From: an uncultured Prevotellaceae bacterium
GTDB taxonomy: Bacteria; Bacteroidota; Bacteroidia; Bacteroidales; Bacteroidaceae
NCBI GenBank assembly: GCA_900318115.1
Contig: ONJJ01000017.1
Coordinates: 1-60,754, forward strand
Reading direction: 5' to 3'
Length of the DNA: 60,754 nt
Shown here: positions 16,618 to 28,052 of the stretch, piece after piece
Layout of the letters: every line of letters starts with the position of its first letter
Position numbering within the stretch: position 1 is the first letter of the stretch
Translations under genes and position numbers: made by a program
The notes under the pieces: generated by a model
Told to the model about the DNA's origin: nothing
Databases searched by the model: none
What the model saw: only the letters and a program-made list of their open reading frames with translations

Positions 16618-16948
16618 GTGGTTGAAAGTTATAATAAAGTGGATAGTTATCTCGAAGCTTACTCGGCAAATATGCCGAGCACCCAACCGAAGTTACTCTG
16701 CGGGCAGGGAGGGCAGGCGGGGAGGAACCCGCGGCGAGTGAGAGGGCCGGGCGGCGAGGAGGAACCTCGGCGGGCAGGAGGGCCGGGCGGCGAGGAGGAA
16801 CCTCGGCGAGCGAGAGGGCCGGGCGGCGAGGAGGAGCCTCGGCGGGCGGGAGGGAGGGCGGCGAGGAGGAGCCTCGGCGGGCGGGAGGGAGGGCGGCGAG
16901 GAGGAACCTCGGCGGGCAGGGAGGGCGGGGCGAAGGGCTGGCGGAGGG
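16618..16948. other. Intergenic region between the GH2 and GH36 genes, dominated by a G-rich tandem array
   Basis: No gene is credible here. About 185 bp are the 36/35-bp repeat array. The rest is a short AT-richer leader (16618-16660) before the alpha-galactosidase start, in which no clear TAnnTTTG box is seen, so the second gene may depend on read-through from the first. Confidence 0.7.
16741..16930 (+). repeat. G-rich tandem repeat array, 36/35-bp unit, about 5 copies, with G-quadruplex motifs
   Basis: The unit core GCGGCGAGGAGGANCCTCGG starts at 16751, 16787, 16823, 16858 and 16893 (spacing 36, 36, 35, 35). The plus strand contains GGGCGGGAGGGAGGG at 16844-16858 and 16879-16893 and GGGCAGGGAGGGCGGGG at 16914-16930, each meeting the four-G-run definition of a quadruplex. 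The mRNA of the flanking genes would be the C-rich strand. Confidence 0.92.
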
Positions 16949-21187
<4,239 letters not shown>

Positions 21188-21202
21188 CTAACTAACGCAT
21201 TT

Positions 21203-23533
21203 ATGAAGCATTTTCTGGTATCTTTCCTGCTTGCAGGGGCTTTCCTGACAGGCTACACAAACGAAATCGCAGCCCAAAAGGTGCTGCAGTTGGAGTCCTT
21301 GGCGTCTTCCGTCACGGCTTCCTACACCTCGCCGGAGCACTCTCTCCTCTATGTCAACGACGGCAAACAGCTCAGCTCGTCGCCCTACTGGAGCAACTAC
21401 CGCGACCGAGATCACTTCGGCACCGAGGACTATGTGGAATACCAGTGGGCACGAACGTGCGAGATTTCACGTATCCGCATCATCTGGAAGCAGGATGGCG
21501 ATAGTTTGCTGCTGCCCACTGAGGCTTATTTCATGGCCTGGGACGGCGAACAGTGGCAACGGGCAGCCGACCTGGCAGAGATCGAAGGACGGGGCGTTTC
21601 GACCAACACCGAGGTCTTCACTACCAGCCGCCTGCGTCTGTATATGCGCTCGGAAGCTGCTGTGGGCATCATCGAGTTCTATGTCTCCGGCACTCCCGTG
21701 GAGGAGCCTTTCGACCCGGACCAGGGTTTTCAGTGGCCCGGGTATATGCCCTCCCTCGATTATGACTTCCGCTCGGAATATCCGTCTCTGCCAGCTCCCA
21801 CCAAAGGACGGCTGCCCGAGAACGTCAATGTCGCCAAGCAGGTGGATGGCGAGTGGTGGAGCGTAGCGATAGGACCCAACGCCAACCCGCTCATCACGGA
21901 GGAGTCCATGCGCCTGCTGGTAAAGAAGATGGACGAGGATTTCGCATACTTCCGCAACGAGATGGGCTGGCCACCAGACAAACGTGCCCGCAACGGATAT
22001 TTCAGCCAGGTCTATGGCTACGGTAGCGGACTGAGCTTCGATGCCGGTACGCCCAACACCGCCACGGGCGGCTGGCAGAGTGCCACGACCTACAAGGGTT
22101 CCTCCTGGCCCATGGTGTTCCTAAGCTACTACCCCATCTACAGCTTTGACCCCAAATGCACCTATGGCGACCGTATCGCACAGCAGAACGCTTGTGTCCA
22201 TGAGGGTATTCATGCCACCTTCGCCGACCTCGAAGGATGCCGCAACTCCGCCTGGTTCCACGAAGGCGGAAACACCTGGCTGCAAGGCGAAGCAGAAACA
22301 CGCAAGAGCGGCAAGGCACCCGAAAGCATGGGATTCCTCAGTGCCGGCAATATGATTGCTCCCTTCATGCCCATCGAGTGCTACTCGGGATGGTTGCAGG
22401 ACGACTCCTTCGGCGGACCGTCAGCAGAAGGAGTGAATATGTATGGCGAATCCGGACAAATCTGCACCTGGCGCAACCTGCTCGGCGGCGTTCAGTACGG
22501 CGAACTCTTCCCGCACTTCCTCAGCGAGATCCTGGGCAAAGGATGTATCCCATGGATATGGCGCTACTGCAAGAACCGAGTGCTGCAGGGAATGGCAGAG
22601 GGCATCACGGAAAACGGGAAGAAAATTCCCGGACTGGGCGAAGAACAGATGCGACGCCTCATCCTGGAATACCGCGCACGGCAGGCCATGCTCGATGTGG
22701 GGGTATGGACAAAGGCCTGCGAAGCACTGCTTGACAACAACTGGCGAGTGGCCATCAAGGCTGAATGGCAACCATCCTGGAAATCTCCGAAGACATGGTA
22801 TGCCACGCCCTACGAACAGATGACCGCCATCACCAATCCCGACAGCACCCGCTGGTGGAAACCCGAATGGCGCACCACTCCCGGATGGAGCGGTGCCAAC
22901 CAGGTGGTCATCCACGTCAACCGCAAATTGGGCGAGACCGTGCGTATCGGATTCAAGCCCTTCGGGAAGAACATGGTGTGCCAGTTGGCCTACAAGACCC
23001 TGCGCGGTAAGATCTGGTACGGCGAACCGCTCTATGGCGAAGGCGAAGCCACGATTAAACTCAACGAGTTGCCGTCCAACAGCGTCATCTTTGCCATCAT
23101 CTGCAACACCGATTATATCTACACGGGCGAGACACAGCGCAAGACACATTATTATTACCACCTGCGTATGGGTGAAAATGCCTACATGCCCGCTTCGCCG
23201 AACTATAAGTGGTACAAGTACCGCCAGAACATCACCGACTCCACCTTCGACGGCATCCAGGACTTCACGGCCAGTGACGAGGCTGCTGAGTTTGCCGTGT
23301 GCCCTGCCCGCACCGTTGTCCGCGCTGGCGAGCAGCTGCCATTGGCCTTCAGTGGAGTGCAGAGTTGGCAGATTCCCGTGCAACTCTACAACGCCGGCGG
23401 CAACCTCATCTATCAGCACAGCTTCCTGCGCGATGGCGTGCTGCCCCTGCCCACGACTCTCACGCCGGGCCTCTACATCCTGCGAGCCCTGGACCACGGA
23501 CAGACGGCCACGGCCAAGATTATCGTGAAGTGA
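21203..23533 (+). CDS. Secreted HExxH metallopeptidase-like protein with N-terminal F5/8-like domain and sorting tail
   Basis: A 776-aa exported protein. The ATG at 21203 (MKHFLVSFLLAGAFLTGYTN) is chosen because the promoter box ends at 21173. Residues about 15-165 are a discoidin-like domain. The central region has HEGIH at 333-337 followed by WFHEGGNTW with Glu354, the gluzincin arrangement HExxH...E also seen in DUF6055-type putative peptidases. The C-terminal 80 residues are a beta-sandwich ending TLTPGLYILRALDH and then a basic tail, a type IX-like sorting signal. It diverges from the galactosidase operon and shares its regulatory palindrome, suggesting peptidase and galactosidases act on the same glycoprotein. 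Peptidase activity is inferred from the motif only. Confidence 0.72.
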   Translation: MKHFLVSFLLAGAFLTGYTNEIAAQKVLQLESLASSVTASYTSPEHSLLYVNDGKQLSSSPYWSNYRDRDHFGTEDYVEYQWARTCEISRIRIIWKQDGDSLLLPTEAYFMAWDGEQWQRAADLAEIEGRGVSTNTEVFTTSRLRLYMRSEAAVGIIEFYVSGTPVEEPFDPDQGFQWPGYMPSLDYDFRSEYPSLPAPTKGRLPENVNVAKQVDGEWWSVAIGPNANPLITEESMRLLVKKMDEDFAYFRNEMGWPPDKRARNGYFSQVYGYGSGLSFDAGTPNTATGGWQSATTYKGSSWPMVFLSYYPIYSFDPKCTYGDRIAQQNACVHEGIHATFADLEGCRNSAWFHEGGNTWLQGEAETRKSGKAPESMGFLSAGNMIAPFMPIECYSGWLQDDSFGGPSAEGVNMYGESGQICTWRNLLGGVQYGELFPHFLSEILGKGCIPWIWRYCKNRVLQGMAEGITENGKKIPGLGEEQMRRLILEYRARQAMLDVGVWTKACEALLDNNWRVAIKAEWQPSWKSPKTWYATPYEQMTAITNPDSTRWWKPEWRTTPGWSGANQVVIHVNRKLGETVRIGFKPFGKNMVCQLAYKTLRGKIWYGEPLYGEGEATIKLNELPSNSVIFAIICNTDYIYTGETQRKTHYYYHLRMGENAYMPASPNYKWYKYRQNITDSTFDGIQDFTASDEAAEFAVCPARTVVRAGEQLPLAFSGVQSWQIPVQLYNAGGNLIYQHSFLRDGVLPLPTTLTPGLYILRALDHGQTATAKIIVK

Positions 23534-23587
23534 CACCCTGCCCCATACAGCGGTCACCGACCAAGCAAAGGAATAACAAGCGAAAGA

Positions 23588-23613
23588 AAGGGACGGCCTC
23601 ACGGTCGTCCCTT
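23588..23613 (+). terminator. Terminator of the secreted metallopeptidase gene
   Basis: AAGGGACG pairs with CGTCCCTT around a short loop, followed by CTTCATT. It lies about 55 nt after the stop codon. Confidence 0.65.
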
Positions 23614-23689
23614 CTTCATTGTGCTGCGGTTTTCAAGGTAAAAACAGTCGAGCACTTGATTATTTTATAGAGAAAAAGCAAAAATGAAG

Positions 23690-24151
23690 TCAATTGGTGT
23701 AGGTCGAGTCGGCCTGTTCGGCGTTGGCAGAGCGGATATCGATGACCGTGGTCTCGGTGGCATCCAACTCATCTTCGCCCTCGAACGAGGCCTGAAGTTC
23801 CGGACTCTCGCTGTCATGACCTGGCGAAGCCTGCTCCACTGCCGTGCCCAGCACAATGGCAAAAGCCACGAAGGCAGCAGCCTTGAATAGAGGACGCATA
23901 CGCAGGCCGAAAGTGATACGGCGAGCTTTCACATGCTCCTCGCCCGTCATCTGCAGGATGCGCTGATCAAAGTGCTCGTCCAGATGGCTCGCGGCCAAAG
24001 ACTTTTCGCCGGCGAACAACGGCTGCCACTGCCGCAGGTGCTCGGGCACCTCGTCCTGTGCGAAGAACTCTCGCAGCAATCGCTCTTCCTGAACCGTCGT
24101 CTCGGCAGCGAAGTAGCGTTCCACCAGTTGTTCGATGTATTTGAAGTCCAT
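23690..24151 (-). CDS. Anti-sigma-factor-like single-pass membrane protein
   Basis: A 153-aa protein: residues 1-85 are a soluble acidic helical region (MDFKYIEQLVERYFAAETTV and onward), residues about 88-105 one membrane segment (LFKAAAFVAFAIVLGTAV), and the remainder an acidic tail outside the cytoplasm. In Bacteroidales this type of protein normally follows directly after the ECF sigma gene of the topA-aroK-speA-argB operon, which suggests an anti-sigma or sigma-linked role. Here it is separated from that sigma gene (26622-27155) by hsp20 and the symporter on the other strand. Function is inferred from position and architecture only. Confidence 0.55.
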   Translation of the reverse strand: MDFKYIEQLVERYFAAETTVQEERLLREFFAQDEVPEHLRQWQPLFAGEKSLAASHLDEHFDQRILQMTGEEHVKARRITFGLRMRPLFKAAAFVAFAIVLGTAVEQASPGHDSESPELQASFEGEDELDATETTVIDIRSANAEQADSTYTN

Positions 24152-24470
24152 ACGTTCTTTTTTGACGTTTCTACCATCATGACGATTCAGCGGACAGAAA
24201 GTTACAGGGGAACTCTCTTTTTAACATTCTTTCAGAAAGAAGCCTCTTTCAGCCGCTTCGGCGTCACGACCAAGAGAATAGCTGACAGGGTGTCACTTAT
24301 GTTAAAGATTTTAAGCTTGTTACGTCATATTTGTGGACAAAATGTCAGAGGATGGGCAGCAAAACGGCATTGGCACGCTAATTGCTTAATGAAGGGTGAA
24401 AGCCGATGCGAAAGCAGAGGCAAAACGAAAAGAAAATGTTTAACCCTTTAAAGTATAGGAGATTACAACT
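24152..24470. promoter_or_regulatory. Divergent regulatory region between the anti-sigma-like gene and hsp20
   Basis: No gene. It holds the sigma-54 promoter at 24371-24386 and two upstream palindromes that could bind an enhancer-binding protein: TTCTTTCAGAAAGAA at 24227-24241 and TGACAGGGTGTCA at 24283-24295, about 155 and 105 bp before the predicted start of transcription. No TAnnTTTG promoter for the minus-strand gene is obvious. Confidence 0.6.
24371..24386 (+). promoter_or_regulatory. Consensus sigma-54 (RpoN) promoter of hsp20
   Basis: TGGCACG at 24371-24377, four bases, TTGCT at 24382-24386. The invariant GG (24372-24373) and GC (24384-24385) are exactly 10 nt apart, as sigma-54 requires. 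Predicted transcription start is near 24397, leaving a leader of about 75 nt with the ribosome site AGGAG before the ATG at 24471. Confidence 0.82.
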
Positions 24471-24911
24471 ATGTTACCAGTAATGCTTAGAAACTCTTGG
24501 TTCCCCACCGTATTCGATGATTTCTTCGACAACGCATTTCCCACTCACACCACCAGCACTTGCACCGCTCCCGCAGTGAACGTCCGCGAAGATGCTACAG
24601 CTTACACCATGGAGGTGGCTGTGCCGGGTATCAAGAAAGAGTTCTGCCGCGTTAACCTCGACGAGAACGGTAATCTCAGAGTGGACATCGAGAACAAACT
24701 TGAGCACAAGGAAGCCGACAAGGAACAGCCTCGCCACCACTACCTCCGCAGGGAGTTCTCCTACTCCAACTACCAGCAGAGCTACACCCTGCCTGAGGAT
24801 GTCGAAAAGGAAAAGATTTCCGCTAAGGTGGAAGATGGCGTGCTGACCATCGTGCTGCCTAAGAAGACGAAGGAAGAAGTCAAACTCAGCCGTCAGATTG
24901 AGGTTTGCTAA
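24471..24911 (+). CDS. hsp20: Small heat shock protein, Hsp20/alpha-crystallin family
   Basis: A 146-aa ATP-independent holdase that binds unfolding proteins in the cytoplasm. The alpha-crystallin domain covers about residues 38-146 (PAVNVREDATAYTMEVAVPG, KEFCRVNLDENGNLRV, RREFSYSNYQQSYTLPEDV) and contains the conserved DGVLTIVLPK, equivalent to the A-x-x-x-n-GvL motif. The start is supported by AGGAG eleven bases upstream. Transcription is likely from a sigma-54 promoter at 24371-24386, an unusual control for this family, and ends at the terminator at 24958-25001. Confidence 0.95.
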   Translation: MLPVMLRNSWFPTVFDDFFDNAFPTHTTSTCTAPAVNVREDATAYTMEVAVPGIKKEFCRVNLDENGNLRVDIENKLEHKEADKEQPRHHYLRREFSYSNYQQSYTLPEDVEKEKISAKVEDGVLTIVLPKKTKEEVKLSRQIEVC

Positions 24912-24957
24912 AGACTTCCCGGCAACGCTACAAACGCAGCGAACATACTAAGTCAAC

Positions 24958-25001
24958 AAAGGAAATGCAGTCAAGCAACTGGCTGCATTTCCTTTTTTTT
25001 T
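24958..25001 (+). terminator. Terminator of hsp20
   Basis: AAAGGAAATGCAG at 24958-24970 pairs with CTGCATTTCCTTT at 24983-24995, followed by a T-run to 25001. Confidence 0.92.
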
Positions 25002-25152
25002 CGATGTTCCCCTTGGTCGTGAAGCTACATTGGCGGACAAAGTAAGCTTCCTTGCTTAACGTACCCGACCGCATTTAACAAGAAATCATTGGGAATGGCA
25101 GGTGATATCATCAAAATCCCTTGTTGGGAAGCGCGTTCTAAATAATTTTTTG

Positions 25153-25160
25153 TATTTTTG
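25153..25160 (+). promoter_or_regulatory. Minus 7 box of the AGCS symporter gene
   Basis: TATTTTTG fits TAnnTTTG, 30 nt before the ATG at 25191. The nearest TTG (25124-25126) is 26 nt upstream, longer than usual. Confidence 0.5.
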
Positions 25161-25190
25161 CGCCATCATTTCAAAAGGAAGACACGGCGA

Positions 25191-26606
25191 ATGAATGAGT
25201 TTATCACCCAATTGAACGATGCCCTCTGGAGCTACCTGCTCATGGGAGCTCTGGTGCTGTGCGGACTGTGGTTTACCTGGAAGACCCGCGGAGTACAATT
25301 CCAGATGATAGGTGAGATGCTACGTATGCTCGCCGACACCCCGCCAGCGAAGAATCAGCACTCCGATAAGAAACGAGGCATGAGGCACATCTCTTCGTTC
25401 CAGGCCTTCGCAGTGTCGGTGGCCACCCGTGTGGGGACTGGCAATCTGGCCGGAGTGGCCACGGCCATTGCCATCGGCGGTCCGGGCTCAGTGTTCTGGA
25501 TGTGGGTGATAGCGCTATTGGGCTCTGCCACGGCCTTCGTGGAGTCCACCTTAGGACAGCTATTCAAGCAGCGCCATGCCGAATCCTTCATCGGCGGACC
25601 CGCCTACTACATCCAGAAAGGATTGCACCTGCGCTGGATGGCGGTGTTGTTTGCCGTTTTGATCACGCTAACCTTCGGCTTGGCCTATAACTCCATCCAG
25701 AGCAACACCATCTGCGGTGCCATGCACGAGGCTTTCGGATGGAACCCTGCCGTGGTTGGCATAGTACTGACAACGATGGCCCTGATCATTGTGTTTGGCG
25801 GCATCCATCGCATTGCCAACGTCAGTTCGGTGCTGGTTCCCGTGATGGCCATCGGCTATTTCCTGCTCGTTGTCGTCATCATCGTGATGAATATTCAGTC
25901 GGTTCCCCACGTGCTGAAGATTATTGTCAGCGATGCCTTCGGTCTCCGGCAATCGGCAGGCGGCATGATTGGTGCCGCCATCATGAATGGTGTAAAACGA
26001 GGGTTGTTCAGCAACGAGGCAGGCGAAGGCAGTGCGCCCAATGTGGCAGCCACCGCCACGGTGTCGCATCCCGTGAAGCAAGGACTGATTCAGGCATTGG
26101 GGGTCTTCACGGATACACTCCTCGTCTGCTCCTGCACCGCCTTTGTCATTCTCATCAGCGGGCTTTACGAAGTGCCGGAACTCAATGGCATTGCACTTAC
26201 CCAGAGCGCATTGCAGTCCGAAATCGGCAACTGGGGCCCTACGTTCATCGCCGTTGCCATCTTCCTCTTCGCCTTCTCCTCCATCATTGGGAATTACTAC
26301 TACGGCGAGGCAAATATCCGATTCATGACTTCCAGCCGGGCAGTCCTGACGTTGTACCGATTGCTCTCGGGCGGTGTGCTGGTCATGTTTGGTGCCTTGG
26401 CCAGCCTGGAAGTCGTCTGGAACCTGGGTGACCTCTTCATGGCCCTGCTCACTGCCTGCAACCTGATCGCCATCGTCTGTCTGGGCAAGTACGCCTTCCG
26501 GCTCCTCGACGACTACCGCGAGCAGAAACGCCGTGGCATCAAGGACCCCGTCTTCCATCGCAGCCTATTGCCTGAGATAGAAAAAGAGTTGGAGTGCTGG
26601 GAATAA
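25191..26606 (+). CDS. Sodium:alanine/glycine symporter, AGCS family
   Basis: A 471-aa inner-membrane secondary transporter that imports alanine or glycine with Na+. The ATG at 25191 (MNEFITQLNDALWSYLLMGA) is preferred because an upstream in-frame ATG would lie inside the promoter box. About 10-11 membrane segments are visible. Family signatures include ATRVGTGNLAGVATAIAIGG with the Gly-rich substrate loop, FWMWVIALLGSATAFVESTLGQ and FSNEAGEGSAPNVAATA. It is transcribed with hsp20 orientation but from its own promoter. Together with hsp20 it interrupts the normal adjacency of the sigma factor gene and the anti-sigma-like gene. Confidence 0.93.
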   Translation: MNEFITQLNDALWSYLLMGALVLCGLWFTWKTRGVQFQMIGEMLRMLADTPPAKNQHSDKKRGMRHISSFQAFAVSVATRVGTGNLAGVATAIAIGGPGSVFWMWVIALLGSATAFVESTLGQLFKQRHAESFIGGPAYYIQKGLHLRWMAVLFAVLITLTFGLAYNSIQSNTICGAMHEAFGWNPAVVGIVLTTMALIIVFGGIHRIANVSSVLVPVMAIGYFLLVVVIIVMNIQSVPHVLKIIVSDAFGLRQSAGGMIGAAIMNGVKRGLFSNEAGEGSAPNVAATATVSHPVKQGLIQALGVFTDTLLVCSCTAFVILISGLYEVPELNGIALTQSALQSEIGNWGPTFIAVAIFLFAFSSIIGNYYYGEANIRFMTSSRAVLTLYRLLSGGVLVMFGALASLEVVWNLGDLFMALLTACNLIAIVCLGKYAFRLLDDYREQKRRGIKDPVFHRSLLPEIEKELECWE

Positions 26607-26621
26607 GTGGATAGGGAAGGC

Positions 26622-27155
26622 CTATTGCAACCCGTAGTTTTGCATCTTCATGTATTGCTCTCGCAGTTTCTGGCGAGCACGAAAGAGGTACACGCGGACT
26701 TGGTCTTCGGTGAGGCTGAGTTCGGTGGCTATCTCGCGGTAACTGAGTCCTTCGATGTCGCGCAGACGGATGATGTCATTCTGCGGCGGAGTCAGTTGTG
26801 CCATGAGCTGCGAGAGAATGCTCAGGGACTCGCGAGCCTCGAGGGTATCGGATAGATGGGGAGTGGAAAGTGCGCTGTGGGAGGTGGCAGGATCGAGGTG
26901 TGCGCCGGAAGAGGCGGAAGAGGAAAGAGTCCCTTCGTACTGCGAATGTTTCTTGCGGTCGAGGGCGAGGTTCCGACAGATTTGCGTGAGCCAGGCACTG
27001 ATGTTTTGTATCTCCGACCATTCGCCGCGCCGTTCCCAAGCGCGGAGCATGGTGTCTTGCACGATATCCTCTGCCTCGGCTGTGTGGAGCGTGATGCCGA
27101 GGGCCAGGCGATAGAGGCGGTCGCGGTGGGGAAGGATATCAGTGCGAAAGTCCAT
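26622..27155 (-). CDS. ECF-type sigma-70 family RNA polymerase sigma factor
   Basis: A 177-aa sigma factor. Region 2 covers about residues 8-75 (YRLALGITLHTAEAEDIVQD, AWLTQICRNLALD), a Ser-rich linker follows at 76-105, and region 4 with its helix-turn-helix is at about 115-170 (LTPPQNDIIRLRDIEGLSYR, EIATELSLTEDQVRVYLFRA). It starts 15 nt after the argB stop, so it is the last gene of the topA-aroK-speA-argB unit, an order shared by many Bacteroidales. The likely cognate membrane partner is encoded 2.5 kb away at 23690-24151. The regulon is unknown. Confidence 0.92.
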   Translation of the reverse strand: MDFRTDILPHRDRLYRLALGITLHTAEAEDIVQDTMLRAWERRGEWSEIQNISAWLTQICRNLALDRKKHSQYEGTLSSSASSGAHLDPATSHSALSTPHLSDTLEARESLSILSQLMAQLTPPQNDIIRLRDIEGLSYREIATELSLTEDQVRVYLFRARQKLREQYMKMQNYGLQ

Positions 27156-27170
27156 GTTCTATGGCACTGA

Positions 27171-28052
27171 TTACGCGGACGGCACGGCTTCGAGTGTAAT
27201 CACCGTTCCTCCTTGGAGGTCATTAATATTCGTGATGCGAACTCGGGAGACTCCTGCGCGGAGGGCGGTAAAGGCATTCTCCAACTTCGGAATCATGCCG
27301 CCAGCAATGGTTCCATCAGCAACGAGGGCTCGGAAATCGGACTCAGTGAGATGGGGAATGAGGGTGGAGGGGTCGGCAGGATTGCGCATGACGCCGGGGA
27401 GTTCGAAGCAGAAGGTGAGGGAGACGGGAGCAGGGCTGGCAGACGGACTGCCAGCAACGGGGGCGAGGGCTGTACTGGAGGCCGACAAGGCCTGAGCCAA
27501 GGCGGTGGCCACTGTCTGGGCCATGGTGTCGGCGTTGGTATTGAGGAGATTGCCCTGGCCGTCGTGGGTCAGGGGGGCGACCACGGGAGTGATGCCGCTG
27601 TGGAGCAGCTGTAGCAGACGCTGGCCGTCCGCACTATCTACGTCGCCCACGAACCCGAAATCCACGCCTTCGGGAGTGACGGGACGGCGATGAGCACGGA
27701 TGAGGTTGAGGTCGGCGCCCGTGAGCCCGAGCGCGTTGACACCCCGAGCCTGCAGCTGAGCCACGATGTTCTTGTTGACCAATCCTCCATAGACCATCGT
27801 CACCACGCGTAGCATCTCTGCATCCGTGATTCGGCGGCCGCCCACCATCCGGCTTTCGATGCCCAATTGCTCGGCCATTCGGGTGGCAGAGCGCCCGCCA
27901 CCGTGGACAAGAACCTTGGGACCTACGACCCGCACAAACCCATCCAGCAAGATAGCGAGCTGTACGGGGTCTTCGACGACGGCACCGCCGACTTTGATGA
28001 CAGAAAAACCGGCCCCACTGGCAAGAGACTTATTCAAGATAGGTGTATCCAT
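27171..28052 (-). CDS. argB: Acetylglutamate (or N-succinylglutamate) kinase with an extra linker encoded by a repeat
   Basis: A 293-aa amino-acid kinase for the second step of arginine synthesis: ATP phosphorylates the acylated glutamate gamma-carboxyl. Motifs are VIKVGGAVV near the N-terminus, KVLVHGGGRSAT for substrate binding, and AGGMIPKLENAF with the ATP-site lysine. The ATG at 28052 overlaps the end of speA by 23 bp, indicating translational coupling. Compared with relatives, which go nearly straight from VATAL to the strand SLTFCFE, this protein has about 20 extra residues (SASSTALAPVAGSPSASPAP). These are encoded by a hairpin-rich stretch that shares a 21-bp match with polA. Bacteroidetes enzymes may use the succinylated substrate. 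Confidence 0.9.
   Translation of the reverse strand: MDTPILNKSLASGAGFSVIKVGGAVVEDPVQLAILLDGFVRVVGPKVLVHGGGRSATRMAEQLGIESRMVGGRRITDAEMLRVVTMVYGGLVNKNIVAQLQARGVNALGLTGADLNLIRAHRRPVTPEGVDFGFVGDVDSADGQRLLQLLHSGITPVVAPLTHDGQGNLLNTNADTMAQTVATALAQALSASSTALAPVAGSPSASPAPVSLTFCFELPGVMRNPADPSTLIPHLTESDFRALVADGTIAGGMIPKLENAFTALRAGVSRVRITNINDLQGGTVITLEAVPSA
27435..27492. repeat. Dispersed repeat inside argB (family shared with polA)
   Basis: It contains a hairpin GCTGGCAG-acgga-CTGCCAGC (27435-27455), then GGGCGAGG, GC and TGTACTGGAGGCC (27461-27483), then CGACAAGGCC. The middle part matches polA 38749-38770 except for a 1-2 nt difference. Confidence 0.75.

Noticed and set aside
27420-27500. Frameshift in argB explaining the extra residues
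   Set aside because: The frame and the conserved blocks on both sides are intact; an in-frame insert fits better.
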